DNA of 64,000 bases, taken from assembly GCF_020037125.1 (NCBI RefSeq), contig NZ_JAIQDG010000024.1, forward strand, positions 1 through 64,000, in the 5' to 3' direction. This document shows positions 41,774 to 52,356 of this stretch, piece by piece. The stretch's first letter is position 1. Every line of letters begins with the position of its first letter. A program made the position numbers and the translations under genes. The notes beneath the pieces are model-generated. The model was not told the origin of the DNA. It made no database searches and saw only the letters and a list, made by a program, of their open reading frames with translations. This stretch comes from Myxococcus sp. RHSTA-1-4 (GTDB lineage Bacteria > Myxococcota > Myxococcia > Myxococcales > Myxococcaceae).

Positions 41774-43882
41774 TCACGGAAGCATGGGCGGCTGGAAGAG
41801 CGAGGTGGCCACCGGCGTCTGGAGGGCATCCACCTTCGACACGCGCAGGCCCGCGTCGGAGATGGCGTAGACGTAGTCATCCGCCATGACGCTGCGGCGC
41901 ACCGTGGGCTGCCAGTACCACGTCCAGTTCCGGAAGTTGAACACCTGGTACGCATCCTTCATGGACATGGCCCCCACCGGGGTGATGCCGGCGGCGGTGT
42001 CCACGCGGAACACGCGCAGCTCGCTGCGGAAGCCGCTCCAGTAGTCGTAGGCGTTGGAGTCCCAGTCCGTGAAGGGCACCGCCAGCAGCCCCTTGGCCGG
42101 GAAGAAGTTGAACGCCTTGTGCTCCCAGAGCGCCTCGCTGTAGCCGCTCGTCGAGCCGACGAGCTGCGTGAAGGACTCCTTCGGGTTCGCCAGGTCGCTC
42201 ACGTCGAACAGCGTCAGCTTGAGCGAGCGGCTCTGCCAGCTCCCCGTCTCGTCCCGGTGCTCACCCAGCGCGAGCAGGTGCGTGTCGCCCACCGGGTGGA
42301 TGTACGTGGAGAAGCCCAGCACCTTGAGCTCACCCACCTTGCGCGGGTGCGCCGGGTCGCTCAGGTCGAAGGTGAAGAGCGGGTCCGTCTGCCGGAAGGT
42401 GACGACGTAGCCCTTCTTCCCCACGAAGCGCGCGCTGAAGATGCGCTCCCCCTCCGCCAGGTCCTCGCTGCGCCCCGCCTCCACCAGCCGCCCGTCCTCC
42501 TCGCGGAACGTCACCACGCGGCTGACCGTCTTGAGGGTGCCCCACCTCGGGTTCGTGAGGTCCGGCACCCGGGTGCTCACGGTGGCGGCCACGCGCAGCA
42601 CGCCCTCGTGCTCGTCCAGGGAGAACTGGTTGGAGATGTGGCCCTCCATGGTGCCGCTGCCCACGTAGGTGGCGCGGCCCGGGTCGCGGATGTCGAACTT
42701 GTGCAGGTACGCGGAGTCCGTCTGCCCCGGCTCCGGCCACCACCACCAGTGGTTCGTCGCCAGGTAGAGCGAGTCCTTCGACGCGTACACCTCGCCCGGC
42801 GCCGTCACCAGGCTGGTGCGGCTGGGCGCGGACTCGCTCGCGTCCAGGTTCATGGACAGCACCGTCACGAAGCCCAGCCCCGTGGGCGCGTTGGCGCGCA
42901 GGAAGTCCGAGCACTCATACACCAGCGGCGTCACCTTCCCGGCCGCGTCCACGCGCCGGCCCGGCGGCAGCCACTGCTCCAGCGTCTGGGCGCGGATGAG
43001 CTGCTCGTTCTTCTCGATGAGCGCATCCACCACCTTCGCCAGCCGCTCCTTGTCCTCGTACAGCCCCTGCTCGTATTCCGGGGAGAAGCGCACGTCGCCC
43101 GGCCAGCGGAACGCATCGGAGAGCACCATCCGCACCGCGCCGTCCACGCGCCGCGAGTTCAGGTAGCCGCCCGGCAGGTACACCTGCTCCACCACCTTCG
43201 GCGCCGCCGCGTCCGCGACGTCCACCACCGTCACCTTCAGGGTGTCGCCGTACATGTAGCCGCACCCGAAGCCGGCGCAGTCCACGGCCGGCTCCGCGCC
43301 CACGCCACCGCCCGTCAGCGAGGGCCGGCCCGGCCTCTTCTCGTACACCTGCGAGGCGATGACCAGCCGGTCGCGCTCCTTGTCCAGCAGCATCTCCCGA
43401 GGCCAGCCCTCCACCTCCAGCGCGGCCGTGCGCACGAGCTGCTCCGCCGGCCACGAGCGGTGCACGTACAGGCGCGGGCCGGACAGCACGAAGATGCGCG
43501 TGCCGTCGTTCTGCACGAAGTCCGCCTCGTGCACGCCCTCCACCTGGTTGTTGGTGCCCGTGTAGTCGTCCGGCGCGCTGCCGCCGGAGTCGGCGTCCTC
43601 CGGGGGCGCACCGGCCGTCGGCACGCCATCCATCCGTTCATCGAAGGGAATGCCCCACCAGCCGCCGCTCCCCTGGTTCTTGATGGACTCCAGCGACGCG
43701 CGCATCTGCCGCGTCGCGCTGTCCTCGATGTGCTTCTCCAGGGCCTGACAGTCGGGGAAGGCCTCCAGCCTCGCCGCCGACTGCACCGGCTCGTTCGTCA
43801 GCTCCGGCGACCTGCCCGAGCCACCGCAGCCCGCCGCCACCACCGCCAGCCCCATCCACCCATAGCGATTCCACTGCCGCAT
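41774..43882 (-). CDS. Secreted beta-propeller-domain lipoprotein
   Basis: This encodes 702 residues, with GGAGGG before the ATG. The lipobox is VVAAGCGGS (Cys19). After about 100 residues comes the family core: YTGTNNQVEGVHEADFVQND (the hallmark segment of the bacterial C-terminal beta-propeller domain family), GTRIFVLSGPRLYVH, then blades with DNLxxPxxxG-like turns (VVDVADAAAPKVVEQVYLPG, FDLSDPAHPRKVGELKVLGF, LFDVSDLANPKESFTQLVG). The family is found in secreted bacterial and archaeal proteins of unknown function and is thought to be a protein-binding scaffold. It is transcribed alone. Confidence 0.85.
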   Translation of the reverse strand: MRQWNRYGWMGLAVVAAGCGGSGRSPELTNEPVQSAARLEAFPDCQALEKHIEDSATRQMRASLESIKNQGSGGWWGIPFDERMDGVPTAGAPPEDADSGGSAPDDYTGTNNQVEGVHEADFVQNDGTRIFVLSGPRLYVHRSWPAEQLVRTAALEVEGWPREMLLDKERDRLVIASQVYEKRPGRPSLTGGGVGAEPAVDCAGFGCGYMYGDTLKVTVVDVADAAAPKVVEQVYLPGGYLNSRRVDGAVRMVLSDAFRWPGDVRFSPEYEQGLYEDKERLAKVVDALIEKNEQLIRAQTLEQWLPPGRRVDAAGKVTPLVYECSDFLRANAPTGLGFVTVLSMNLDASESAPSRTSLVTAPGEVYASKDSLYLATNHWWWWPEPGQTDSAYLHKFDIRDPGRATYVGSGTMEGHISNQFSLDEHEGVLRVAATVSTRVPDLTNPRWGTLKTVSRVVTFREEDGRLVEAGRSEDLAEGERIFSARFVGKKGYVVTFRQTDPLFTFDLSDPAHPRKVGELKVLGFSTYIHPVGDTHLLALGEHRDETGSWQSRSLKLTLFDVSDLANPKESFTQLVGSTSGYSEALWEHKAFNFFPAKGLLAVPFTDWDSNAYDYWSGFRSELRVFRVDTAAGITPVGAMSMKDAYQVFNFRNWTWYWQPTVRRSVMADDYVYAISDAGLRVSKVDALQTPVATSLFQPPMLP

Positions 43883-44013
43883 AGACCCTCCGCTTCATGT
43901 CGGCCCCACCGGCGCCACACCGGCGGCCGGCGGCCCCTCTGCCACCCCCATGCCAGGGGCCGGAGGCGACCCAGGTGCCGGAACTTCCAGGGGTTTGAGG
44001 GAGCGGGGGCCTC

Positions 44014-45180
44014 TCAGAAACCTGAGACGCGAGGGGAACCCGAGAGCGGAAAACCGAGGGTCCGCGGCACGAAGCGGACGAACTGCTGGGTCAGCGACGC
44101 GTCCATGCGCTCCAGCCGCAGCCCCATGCCGGCGGGTGCACGGAAGGGGCCGGGGGGACGCGGCGGGTTGGACCAGGCCACCGTCGCCTCGGCGGTGTTG
44201 GGCGTGCGCTGGCCGGCCAGCAGCACCTTCAAGGACAGCCGCGCGCCCTCCCTCGCCGGGGTGAGGGTGCGCACGAAGAGGGCCTCCGGGCTCGCGTCGT
44301 GGCTGAAGCCGGACATCGTCGCGCCGCCCGGCGGGGTGAACTCCACCACGGTGAAGAAGGGCACGCGCTCCGCGGCGCGCAGGGGGGTGAGCCCCGGCAC
44401 CAGCCGCCCCAGCACGCGCCCCAGCAGCTCGTCCGCGCTCAGGTGACGCTTCTCCAGCAGCGGCGCGCCCGCCAGCGCGTGCGCGCGGGAGAGCACCTCC
44501 GGGGACTCCTCCGCGCGTGTCAGCAGCACCAGCGGCTTGCGCGTGTGCACCTCGCGCAGCCGCGCCGCCAGCCCCAGCGCCTCGCGCGGGGTGCGGGACA
44601 CGTCCACCACGAAGCCGTCGAGCTGCGCGCCATACTCGGCGGCCAGCCGCGCCGCGTCCTCGGCGTCGCGCGCGTAGAGGACGTGCAGGCCTTCCTGCTC
44701 CAGCGCGCCGCCCAGGAAGGTGTGCAGGAAGCGCCCGCCCTCCACCAGCAGCACCCGGCGCCCGCGCGGAGCGCCCTCGCGCGCCCGCTCCCGCGCCGCG
44801 CGCACCGCGGCCAGCTTCGACTCCAGCGCCTCCAGCGCCACCGGCTTGGGCAGGAAGTCATCCGCGCCCGCGCGCCAGCAGTGCATCACCTCGTGCGGCT
44901 CGCCGGCGGAGGTGAACATGATGACGGGCACGTTGCGGCCCGCCGGGTGCGCCTTCACCAGGCGGCAGACCTCGTCCCCCTGCATGCGCTCCATCCGCAG
45001 GTCCATGAGGATGAGCGAGGGCACGCGGCGGGACAGCTCGGCCAGGCAGGCCTCGCCCCCTTCCAGCGCCACGGCCTCGCAGCCCAGCCGCGCCAGGTGC
45101 AGGCGGACCACCTCGCGGGCGGTGCGGGAGTCGTCCACCACGAACACTGTGTCGCGCGCGGCGGGGATGGGGGTGCTCAT
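44014..45180 (-). CDS. Double-receiver response regulator with PilZ-like (TIGR02266) domain
   Basis: This encodes 388 residues from ATG 45180. Receiver 1 (about 10-130) has DD in VFVVDDSRTA, phospho-Asp in LILMDLRMERM and Lys in LPKPVALEAL. Receiver 2 (about 143-260) begins RRVLLVEGG, has D in GFVVDVSRTP and lacks the acidic pair, so it is probably a pseudo-receiver. Residues from about 275 (FFTVVEFTPPGGATMSGFSH, LFVRTLTPAREGARLSLKV) match the TIGR02266 PilZ-like domain common in Myxococcus. PilZ domains bind c-di-GMP, though the R-x-x-x-R motif is not obvious here. No kinase gene is adjacent. Confidence 0.82.
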   Translation of the reverse strand: MSTPIPAARDTVFVVDDSRTAREVVRLHLARLGCEAVALEGGEACLAELSRRVPSLILMDLRMERMQGDEVCRLVKAHPAGRNVPVIMFTSAGEPHEVMHCWRAGADDFLPKPVALEALESKLAAVRAARERAREGAPRGRRVLLVEGGRFLHTFLGGALEQEGLHVLYARDAEDAARLAAEYGAQLDGFVVDVSRTPREALGLAARLREVHTRKPLVLLTRAEESPEVLSRAHALAGAPLLEKRHLSADELLGRVLGRLVPGLTPLRAAERVPFFTVVEFTPPGGATMSGFSHDASPEALFVRTLTPAREGARLSLKVLLAGQRTPNTAEATVAWSNPPRPPGPFRAPAGMGLRLERMDASLTQQFVRFVPRTLGFPLSGSPRVSGF

Positions 45181-45250
45181 GGATGCACGGATAGGAAGGA
45201 GGGGGAAGGGCAACCACGGGCCCCGCGGGCCAGCGTTGGGGGCTGGACGC

Positions 45251-47077
45251 TCAGGCGCGCGACTCCTGGCGACCGGACAGCAGTTGCGTGAGCTGGCGAG
45301 CAATCGCGGCGCACCGCGCCGGGTCCCCCTTCTCCAGCGCGCTGCGGCCACCCTCGAGCAGTTGCTGCACGGTGACGACGGCGGCCTCGGCCTCGGGGCT
45401 GGGGTTCTCCTGGGCGCTCTTCTGGAGCAGGCGCGCCAGCTTGTCCCCGCGCTCCAGCAGCTTGCGGAACAACTCCTCCGCGCGCTTCGCGTCCACCACG
45501 CCCTGGGCCTGCGCGTAGTGGGCCTGCTCCGCGCCCAGCTTCTCCGCCTCGGCCTGGGGCATGCCCGGCCGCGCCTCCAGGCGCACCGTCTCCATGTTGC
45601 CGGTGGTGAGGTCCGTGGCCTTCACCGCGAGGATGGCCTCGCTGGACAGCTCGAACACCACCTCCAGCGGCACCTCTCCGCGCGCGGCCACGTGCAGGTT
45701 CTTCAGCACCACCTCGCCCAGCTTGTGGTTCTCGTCCTGGAACTCGCTCTCCCCCTGGTACACGGGGATGCGCGCCTCCTGCTGGCCGGCGGTGCCCGGG
45801 AAGAAGATGTCGCGCGCCACCACCGGCACGCCCGTGTTCTTGGCGATGAGCCGCTTCACGCGCCCGCCCATCACCCCCACGCCCAGGCTCTGGGCGGCCA
45901 CGTCCAGCAGCAACGCGTTGCCGGACTGGCGCAAGAGCTCATCCGCCTGCACCGCCGCGCCCAGCGCCACGGCCTCGTCCGGGTGCACGTCCGTGGACGG
46001 CGCGCGCCCGAAGAAGTCCGCCACCAGCCGGCGCACCAGCGGCACGCGCGTCATGCCCCCCACCAGCAGCACCACGTCCACCGAGCGCGGGTCCATCTTC
46101 GCCTCGCGCATCACCCCCTGGCACACCTCCAGGCAGCGGCGCGACAGCGGCTCGGACAGCGTCTCGAAGAAGGAGCGCGTCAGCACCGTCTCCAGCTCCG
46201 TCGTGCGGCGGCTGCCGCCGGCGTGGTCGCCCAGCCCGGTGACGGAGATGGACGCCTCGTCCTGCTCCGTCAGCGCGCGCTTGGCGGCCTCCGCGGCCAC
46301 CTTCAGCCGGCGCAGGCTCGGCGCGTCCTGCGACACCACGTGCCGGAGGTCGTCGTCCACCTGCGCCAGCAGCCACTGGACGATGCGCTGGTCGAAGTCC
46401 TCGCCGCCCAGCCGCGGGTCTCCGCCCGTGGCGCGCACCTCGAAGACGCCGGCCTTCACCTCCAGGATGGACACGTCGAAGGTGCCGCCGCCCAGGTCGA
46501 ACACCAGCGCGTTGCCCTCGAAGCCGCGGGACAGGCCGTAGGCCAGCGCCGCCGCGGTGGGCTCGTTCACCAGCCGCACCACGTCCAGCCCGGCGATGGT
46601 CGCCGCCTCGCGCGTGGCCTGGCGCTGGTTGTCGTCGAAGTTGGCGGGCACCGTAATCACGCACTTGGTGACGGTGCGGCCGAAGTGCGCCTTCGCGTCC
46701 AGGGCCAGCTCGCCCAGAATCATCGCGGACACCTGGGTGACGGGCACCACGCGCCCGGCCAGCCTCACGCGCACGTCACCGGACGAGCCCGCCACCAGGG
46801 GGTACGGCACCAGCGCCTTCGCCTCCTGCACCAGCTCCGGCGTGTAGCGGCGCCCCAGGAAGCGCTTGGTGGCCCACACCACGGAGTCCGGGTGCTCCTG
46901 CGCGAGCGCCTGGGCCGCCTGTCCCACGAGGCGCTCACCCGCCCGGGTCATGCCCACGACGGACGGCGTCAGCCGCCCACCCGCGCGCGAGGGGATGAGG
47001 CGCGCGCGTCCGTCTTCAACGGTCGCCACGGCGCTGTTGGTGGTACCCAGGTCGATGCCGATGACGGGGTCGTGCAT
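45251..47077 (-). CDS. Hsp70/DnaK family chaperone
   Basis: This encodes 608 residues. The ATPase domain shows phosphate 1 GIDLGTTNSAVA, phosphate 2 VFDLGGGTFDVSIL, connect residues NEPTAAALAYG and the adenosine motif LLVGGMTRVPLV. The substrate domain follows (DVAAQSLGVGVMGGRVKRLI, DIFFPGTAGQQEARIPVYQG), ending with a short helical lid. The length is close to DnaK but the C-terminal acidic tail is missing and no dnaJ or grpE is adjacent. It is therefore likely one of the many specialised Hsp70 paralogues of myxobacteria. It folds or holds proteins in the cytoplasm. Divergent from atpH with 188 bp between; no CIRCE element was seen. Confidence 0.92.
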   Translation of the reverse strand: MHDPVIGIDLGTTNSAVATVEDGRARLIPSRAGGRLTPSVVGMTRAGERLVGQAAQALAQEHPDSVVWATKRFLGRRYTPELVQEAKALVPYPLVAGSSGDVRVRLAGRVVPVTQVSAMILGELALDAKAHFGRTVTKCVITVPANFDDNQRQATREAATIAGLDVVRLVNEPTAAALAYGLSRGFEGNALVFDLGGGTFDVSILEVKAGVFEVRATGGDPRLGGEDFDQRIVQWLLAQVDDDLRHVVSQDAPSLRRLKVAAEAAKRALTEQDEASISVTGLGDHAGGSRRTTELETVLTRSFFETLSEPLSRRCLEVCQGVMREAKMDPRSVDVVLLVGGMTRVPLVRRLVADFFGRAPSTDVHPDEAVALGAAVQADELLRQSGNALLLDVAAQSLGVGVMGGRVKRLIAKNTGVPVVARDIFFPGTAGQQEARIPVYQGESEFQDENHKLGEVVLKNLHVAARGEVPLEVVFELSSEAILAVKATDLTTGNMETVRLEARPGMPQAEAEKLGAEQAHYAQAQGVVDAKRAEELFRKLLERGDKLARLLQKSAQENPSPEAEAAVVTVQQLLEGGRSALEKGDPARCAAIARQLTQLLSGRQESRA

Positions 47078-47265
47078 GGGGGTTGTCAGGACACCACGCT
47101 ACGGGTGTTCCGGCCACCTCGCCAAGTCCCCTATTTCCCAACCCCCCATGTACCGGCCGCTCCCCCGCCCTCCAGGCCCTCTCATGGGTGCGATGCCGGA
47201 CCGCGAGAGGCGGGGTGCCACGGCCGTTGCCCGGGGGGTTGGCCCGTGCTAAGGGCGCGGCCGTC

Positions 47266-47814
47266 ATGGCCAACGTGTCCATCGCCCGCCGCTACGCCCG
47301 TGCGCTCCTCGACGTCGCCTCGGAGGCCGGCCGTATCGATGCCGTCGCCGAGCAGCTCACCGCCTTCGCCAGTGCCTTCGCGAAGAACGCCGAGCTGTCG
47401 GACGTGCTCCTCAACCCCGCCTACACCCGCCCCCAGCGCAGCCAGGTGGTGGAGGGCGTGATGAAGGCCTTCCCGGGCGGCGTGGACCCCGTCCTGGCCA
47501 GCACCCTGCGCCTGCTGGTGGACCGCAACCGCCTCGCGTACCTGGCCGACATCGCCCGCCTCTTCGGCGACATGGCGGATGCCCGTGCCGGCCGCGTCCG
47601 GGGCCGCGTCACCAGCGCCGCTCCCCTGGCGCCCGACGCCCTCGCCAGCCTCCAGCAGACGCTGCAGCAGCTCACCCAGCGCAACGTCATCCTGGAGACG
47701 CGCGTGGACCCCTCCCTCCTGGGTGGGGTGTCCGCCCAGGTGGGCAGCATCCTGTATGATGGCAGCCTCCGCACCCAGCTGGAGGAGATGCGCCGCGAGC
47801 TGAAGCAGCGCTGA
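47266..47814 (+). CDS. atpH: ATP synthase F1 delta subunit
   Basis: This encodes 182 residues from ATG 47266, with AAGGG nine bases upstream. The N-terminal helical domain begins VSIARRYARALLDVASEAGR and the C-terminus has the diagnostic GGVSAQVGSILYDGSLRTQLEEMRREL. Delta sits on top of the alpha/beta hexamer and joins it to the peripheral stalk. In most bacteria atpH is followed directly by atpA; here a histidine-kinase-like gene intervenes. No b-subunit gene precedes it in the window, so the membrane Fo genes must lie elsewhere. Confidence 0.95.
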   Translation: MANVSIARRYARALLDVASEAGRIDAVAEQLTAFASAFAKNAELSDVLLNPAYTRPQRSQVVEGVMKAFPGGVDPVLASTLRLLVDRNRLAYLADIARLFGDMADARAGRVRGRVTSAAPLAPDALASLQQTLQQLTQRNVILETRVDPSLLGGVSAQVGSILYDGSLRTQLEEMRRELKQR

Positions 47815-47885
47815 CGTCTGGCCGCCCGTCGGGCAGCCAACTTTCCAGGTCGGCTTCTCACCCCGCAGTCCAGGGCAAACCGGTA

Positions 47886-47915
47886 TTTCCAGCGGGCCTG
47901 GGTAAGGGGTATACT
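47886..47915 (+). promoter_or_regulatory. Candidate sigma-70-type promoter before the kinase-like gene
   Basis: TTTCCA (47886-47891) and TATACT (47910-47915) are 18 bp apart, giving four of six and five of six matches to the vegetative consensus. TATACT stands out in this GC-rich DNA. Transcription would start near 47922, about 40 bp before the kinase-like ATG. Confidence 0.4.
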
Positions 47916-47924
47916 CTCCGCTGA

Positions 47925-47945
47925 CGCGGGACAAGCCCGCGTTTT
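47925..47945 (+). terminator. Hairpin CGCGGG/CCCGCG plus TTTT between atpH and the kinase-like gene
   Basis: A perfect 6-bp stem with a 5-base loop (ACAAG) is followed at once by TTTT, the form of a factor-independent terminator. It lies 110 bp after the atpH stop and 16 bp before the next ATG. It may end the atpH transcript or form the 5' end of the next one. Confidence 0.5.
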
Positions 47946-47960
47946 CCGGACGACCTGAAC

Positions 47961-49439
47961 ATGCCGCAGTCCCTGCTCCACTGGCTTCCCGAAGGCACGC
48001 CCACACCGGCGTCGCCAGAGGAGTCGAGGCCCTTCCTGGGCGCGTTGCTCAACGCCCCGGGTTGTGGCGTGGCCCTGGTGGACCGGGAGCTGCGGCCGGT
48101 GTGGGTGAACGCGGCGCTGGCGGCGCTCTCCGGAATGGAGGCGCGCGCGCACCTCGGCCGGCCCCTGGCGGAGCTGTGGCCCCAGGTGGCCCCGGCGCTG
48201 TCGCCCCTGCTGGCGCGCGCGCTGTCGGGCGAGGACGTGGTGGAGGAGCCGCTCTCGGGGGTGCTGTCGTGCGCTACCGGGCTGCTCCACCTGCGGGTGG
48301 GTGCCTCGCCCGCGCTCAACGGCGGCGTGCTGTCCGGCGTGGTGCTCTGGGTGCGCGACGAGACGGAGCGCGTCCGCGCGGAGCAGCGGCTGGCCGAGCG
48401 CGAGGCGCACATGCGCGGCCTCGCGGACGTGGCGTGTGACGGGTACTTCGTGCACGAGGGCGGCACCGTCATCGACGCCAACCGCGCGCTGGCGCACCTG
48501 CTGGGACATGCGTCGCCGGAGGAGATGCTCGGCCGGCACGTCTCCGAGTGGGTGTCACCGGAGTTCCGCCAGTCCGTGGCGGCGGCGATGAGCCGGGGCG
48601 TGGAAACCCCTTACGAATTGATGGTCCTGCGGCGCGACGGCCAGCGGCTTCCCATTGAAGTGCTGGCGAAGCACGTGACGTGGGAGGGCCGGCCGGCGCG
48701 GCTGGCGGCCGTCTGGGACATCAGCAGCCGCAAGTCCGCGGAGGAGCGCGCGGCGCGCACGGAGCACTTCCGGGACCAGCTCCTGGGCGTCATGGGCACG
48801 GACCTGCGCACGCCCTTGCAGGCCATCCAGCAGGGCACCGGGGCGCTCCAGCGCCTGGGTGGACTGGAGGAGCCCCAGCGGCGGCTGGTGGGCCACATGG
48901 CCCAGGCGGCGCGGCGCATGGAGCGGATGATCCACGAGCTGCTGGACTTCACCCGGGAGCGGCTCGCCGGAGGGCTGGTGATGCGCCCCGAGCCGGGCGT
49001 GCTGGACGAAGTCGTCCAGCGGGTGGTGGAGGAGCGCAGGCAGGCCCACCCGGGGCGGACGCTGCTGTTGGAGAAGGAGGGAGACCTCCGGGGCCGGTGG
49101 GACGCGGCCCGGCTGGCGCAGCTCACGGACAACCTGCTGGGCAGTGTCCTCCAGCACGGCCCGGAGGACGCGCCGGTGTCGCTGCGGCTCACCGGCGCGG
49201 TGGGAGGCGTCACCCTCTCCGTGCACAGCGACGGCCTGGTGGTGCCCGCCGAGGAGCACGCCACCCTCTTCGAGCCCTTCCGCCGGGGCCGCCCCGCCAG
49301 TCCGGACGGGCTGGGGCTGGGGCTCTACATCGCCCGGCAGATTGCCCTGGCCCACGGCGGCCGGCTCACCGTGGAGTCCCGCAACCACGGCGGCATCCGC
49401 TTCATCGTCTGGCTGCCGCGAGAGGCCGCCGCCCTCTGA
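47961..49439 (+). CDS. Histidine-kinase-like protein lacking the phospho-acceptor His (pseudokinase)
   Basis: This encodes 492 residues: two PAS domains (about 20-135 and 140-260, the second closing VWDISSRKSAEERAA), then HisKA and ATPase domains. The HisKA motif reads MGTDLRTPL where the other three kinases in this window read [GS]HDLRNPL, so the acceptor His is Thr280 (codon ACG at 48798). The N-box reads DNLLGSVLQHG, with Ser395 in place of the second Asn needed for Mg-ATP. The G2 box GLGLGLYIARQI is kept. It probably binds a partner or nucleotide but cannot autophosphorylate in the usual way. It sits between atpH and atpA on the same strand. No membrane segment. Confidence 0.85.
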   Translation: MPQSLLHWLPEGTPTPASPEESRPFLGALLNAPGCGVALVDRELRPVWVNAALAALSGMEARAHLGRPLAELWPQVAPALSPLLARALSGEDVVEEPLSGVLSCATGLLHLRVGASPALNGGVLSGVVLWVRDETERVRAEQRLAEREAHMRGLADVACDGYFVHEGGTVIDANRALAHLLGHASPEEMLGRHVSEWVSPEFRQSVAAAMSRGVETPYELMVLRRDGQRLPIEVLAKHVTWEGRPARLAAVWDISSRKSAEERAARTEHFRDQLLGVMGTDLRTPLQAIQQGTGALQRLGGLEEPQRRLVGHMAQAARRMERMIHELLDFTRERLAGGLVMRPEPGVLDEVVQRVVEERRQAHPGRTLLLEKEGDLRGRWDAARLAQLTDNLLGSVLQHGPEDAPVSLRLTGAVGGVTLSVHSDGLVVPAEEHATLFEPFRRGRPASPDGLGLGLYIARQIALAHGGRLTVESRNHGGIRFIVWLPREAAAL

Positions 49440-49608
49440 GGAGGGCCCGCCCGCCAGCTCCCCTACTTACCGGGGCCATCACCGCTGGAAAGCGACACGC
49501 ACGGTGCGCATTGCAGCGGGGGGGTGTGCATGGTAAGGGGCCCCGACTTCTAGCTTTCGGCGGCCTTCCCCACATCGGGCCGCCCCTGTGCAAGGACGCG
49601 AAACGCCC

Positions 49609-51156
<1,548 letters not shown>

Positions 51157-51179
51157 TCAGCCTCCTCGGCCGACACGCG

Positions 51180-51219
51180 AGCCCCGCTCCCTTCCCAGGG
51201 ACGCGGGGCTTCGTGTTTT
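51180..51219 (+). terminator. Factor-independent terminator of atpA
   Basis: AGCCCCGC pairs with GCGGGGCT across a 15-base loop, and TCGTGTTTT follows. It lies 24 bp after the atpA stop. Confidence 0.75.
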
Positions 51220-51279
51220 CCGGAGGGGAACGGCCGGGCCCGCCGCCTCCGCGTGGACCCGGCCGCCCGCGCGCCGCCC

Positions 51280-52128
51280 TCAGCGCAGGCGCGGCAGCAG
51301 GGCGCGCAGGCTGCGGTCCACACCGCCCCGGATGCCGAGGCCCTCAATGGCCTTCAGCTCGTAGGGCAGCACGTTGTCCCGGGCCACGAGCTGCACGTGC
51401 GCGCCCAGGGCCGCCGGCAGCGCCAGGTCCAGCTCGTAGATGTCTCCGGCCACCAGCGTCTCCTCCGGCCGCGAGCCGGTGGCGTCCCAGACGCGCTTGA
51501 GCGCCTCGAAGTAGCGGCCCCGGCGCAGGTAGATGGGCCGGCGCAGCACCCCGTCCAGCACCTGCGTCTCCGGCACCGCGGCGAAGCGCGCGTCCGGCGC
51601 ATCCGGCGCGTCCAGCAGGAACTTGCGCGCGTCCCCGGACACCTTCAGCCGCTCACGCCCCTTCGGCGCGAGCTGGTCCAGCTTCTTCTCCACCAGGTCC
51701 GTGTGCGCGTTCGTTACCACCGTCACCGGCAGGCCCATGGCCAGCAGCGCCTCCAGCACCTCCTTCGCCTCCGGCTTGAAGGCGGTGGCCGAGTACGCAT
51801 ACGCCTCGCGGTAGAGCGTCTGCACCGCGTCCGAGCGCCGCGCCTCGTCCGCGCCCATCCCGAAGCGCTGGAGCAGCCGGTGCGCCGCGCACGTGGCCGT
51901 CAGGTACGGGTCCGCCGTCGCCGGCGCCACCACCCGGCCGCCCAAATCCCACCCCAGCGCGTCCGCCCCCGCGCGCAGCACGGCGACCTCCTCCTCCCAC
52001 GCCGCCTCCAACTCCTGGCCCAGCACCCGTGCCAGCCCCTGGCGGAAGTGGACGAGGAACGGCGCGCTCTCCGCCGCCACGTCCGTGAAGGTCCCGTCGA
52101 AGTCCAGCACCACGCACGAAATCGCCAT
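51280..52128 (-). CDS. HAD superfamily hydrolase
   Basis: This encodes 282 residues from ATG 52128 (GTG 52137 is in frame). HAD motif I is VVLDFDGTFTDV, motif II VTVVTNAHTD, and motif IV AGDIYELDLALP. A helical C1-type cap of about 100 residues follows motif I. These enzymes use the first Asp as nucleophile to remove phosphate from small molecules. It is cytoplasmic. Convergent with atpA, with the atpA terminator between. The substrate is unknown. Confidence 0.85.
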   Translation of the reverse strand: MAISCVVLDFDGTFTDVAAESAPFLVHFRQGLARVLGQELEAAWEEEVAVLRAGADALGWDLGGRVVAPATADPYLTATCAAHRLLQRFGMGADEARRSDAVQTLYREAYAYSATAFKPEAKEVLEALLAMGLPVTVVTNAHTDLVEKKLDQLAPKGRERLKVSGDARKFLLDAPDAPDARFAAVPETQVLDGVLRRPIYLRRGRYFEALKRVWDATGSRPEETLVAGDIYELDLALPAALGAHVQLVARDNVLPYELKAIEGLGIRGGVDRSLRALLPRLR

Positions 52129-52356
52129 CAAGCCCACCGAATCACGAAGAAGGGAAAGGGTCCGGATGACGCCCCGCCCCCGCCCCTGAAATCAAGCCCG
52201 GTGGCGAGCGGCCCCACCGAAATTTTCCGGACAGCCTCGTAAAGCGAGCGGCCGCTGCCGTGGGGACGGCCCGGGCGCGGAGAAGCAGCCAGCGCGCGAG
52301 TCGCAGACTCGCCGCCTTGAGGCCTACCCCGGTGGGCTCGCTAGCCTCGGGGGCAT

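Noticed and set aside
47216-47231. Sigma-54-like TGCCACG-N4-TTGC upstream of atpH
   Set aside because: The essential GG of the -24 element is missing, and sigma-54 control of atpH would be unexpected.
47227-49539. Shared TTGC-N19-TAAGGG pattern before atpH and atpA (47227-47255 and 49511-49539)
   Set aside because: Before atpH the AAGGG is placed as the ribosome site, while before atpA it is 70 bp from the start; the match is probably chance.
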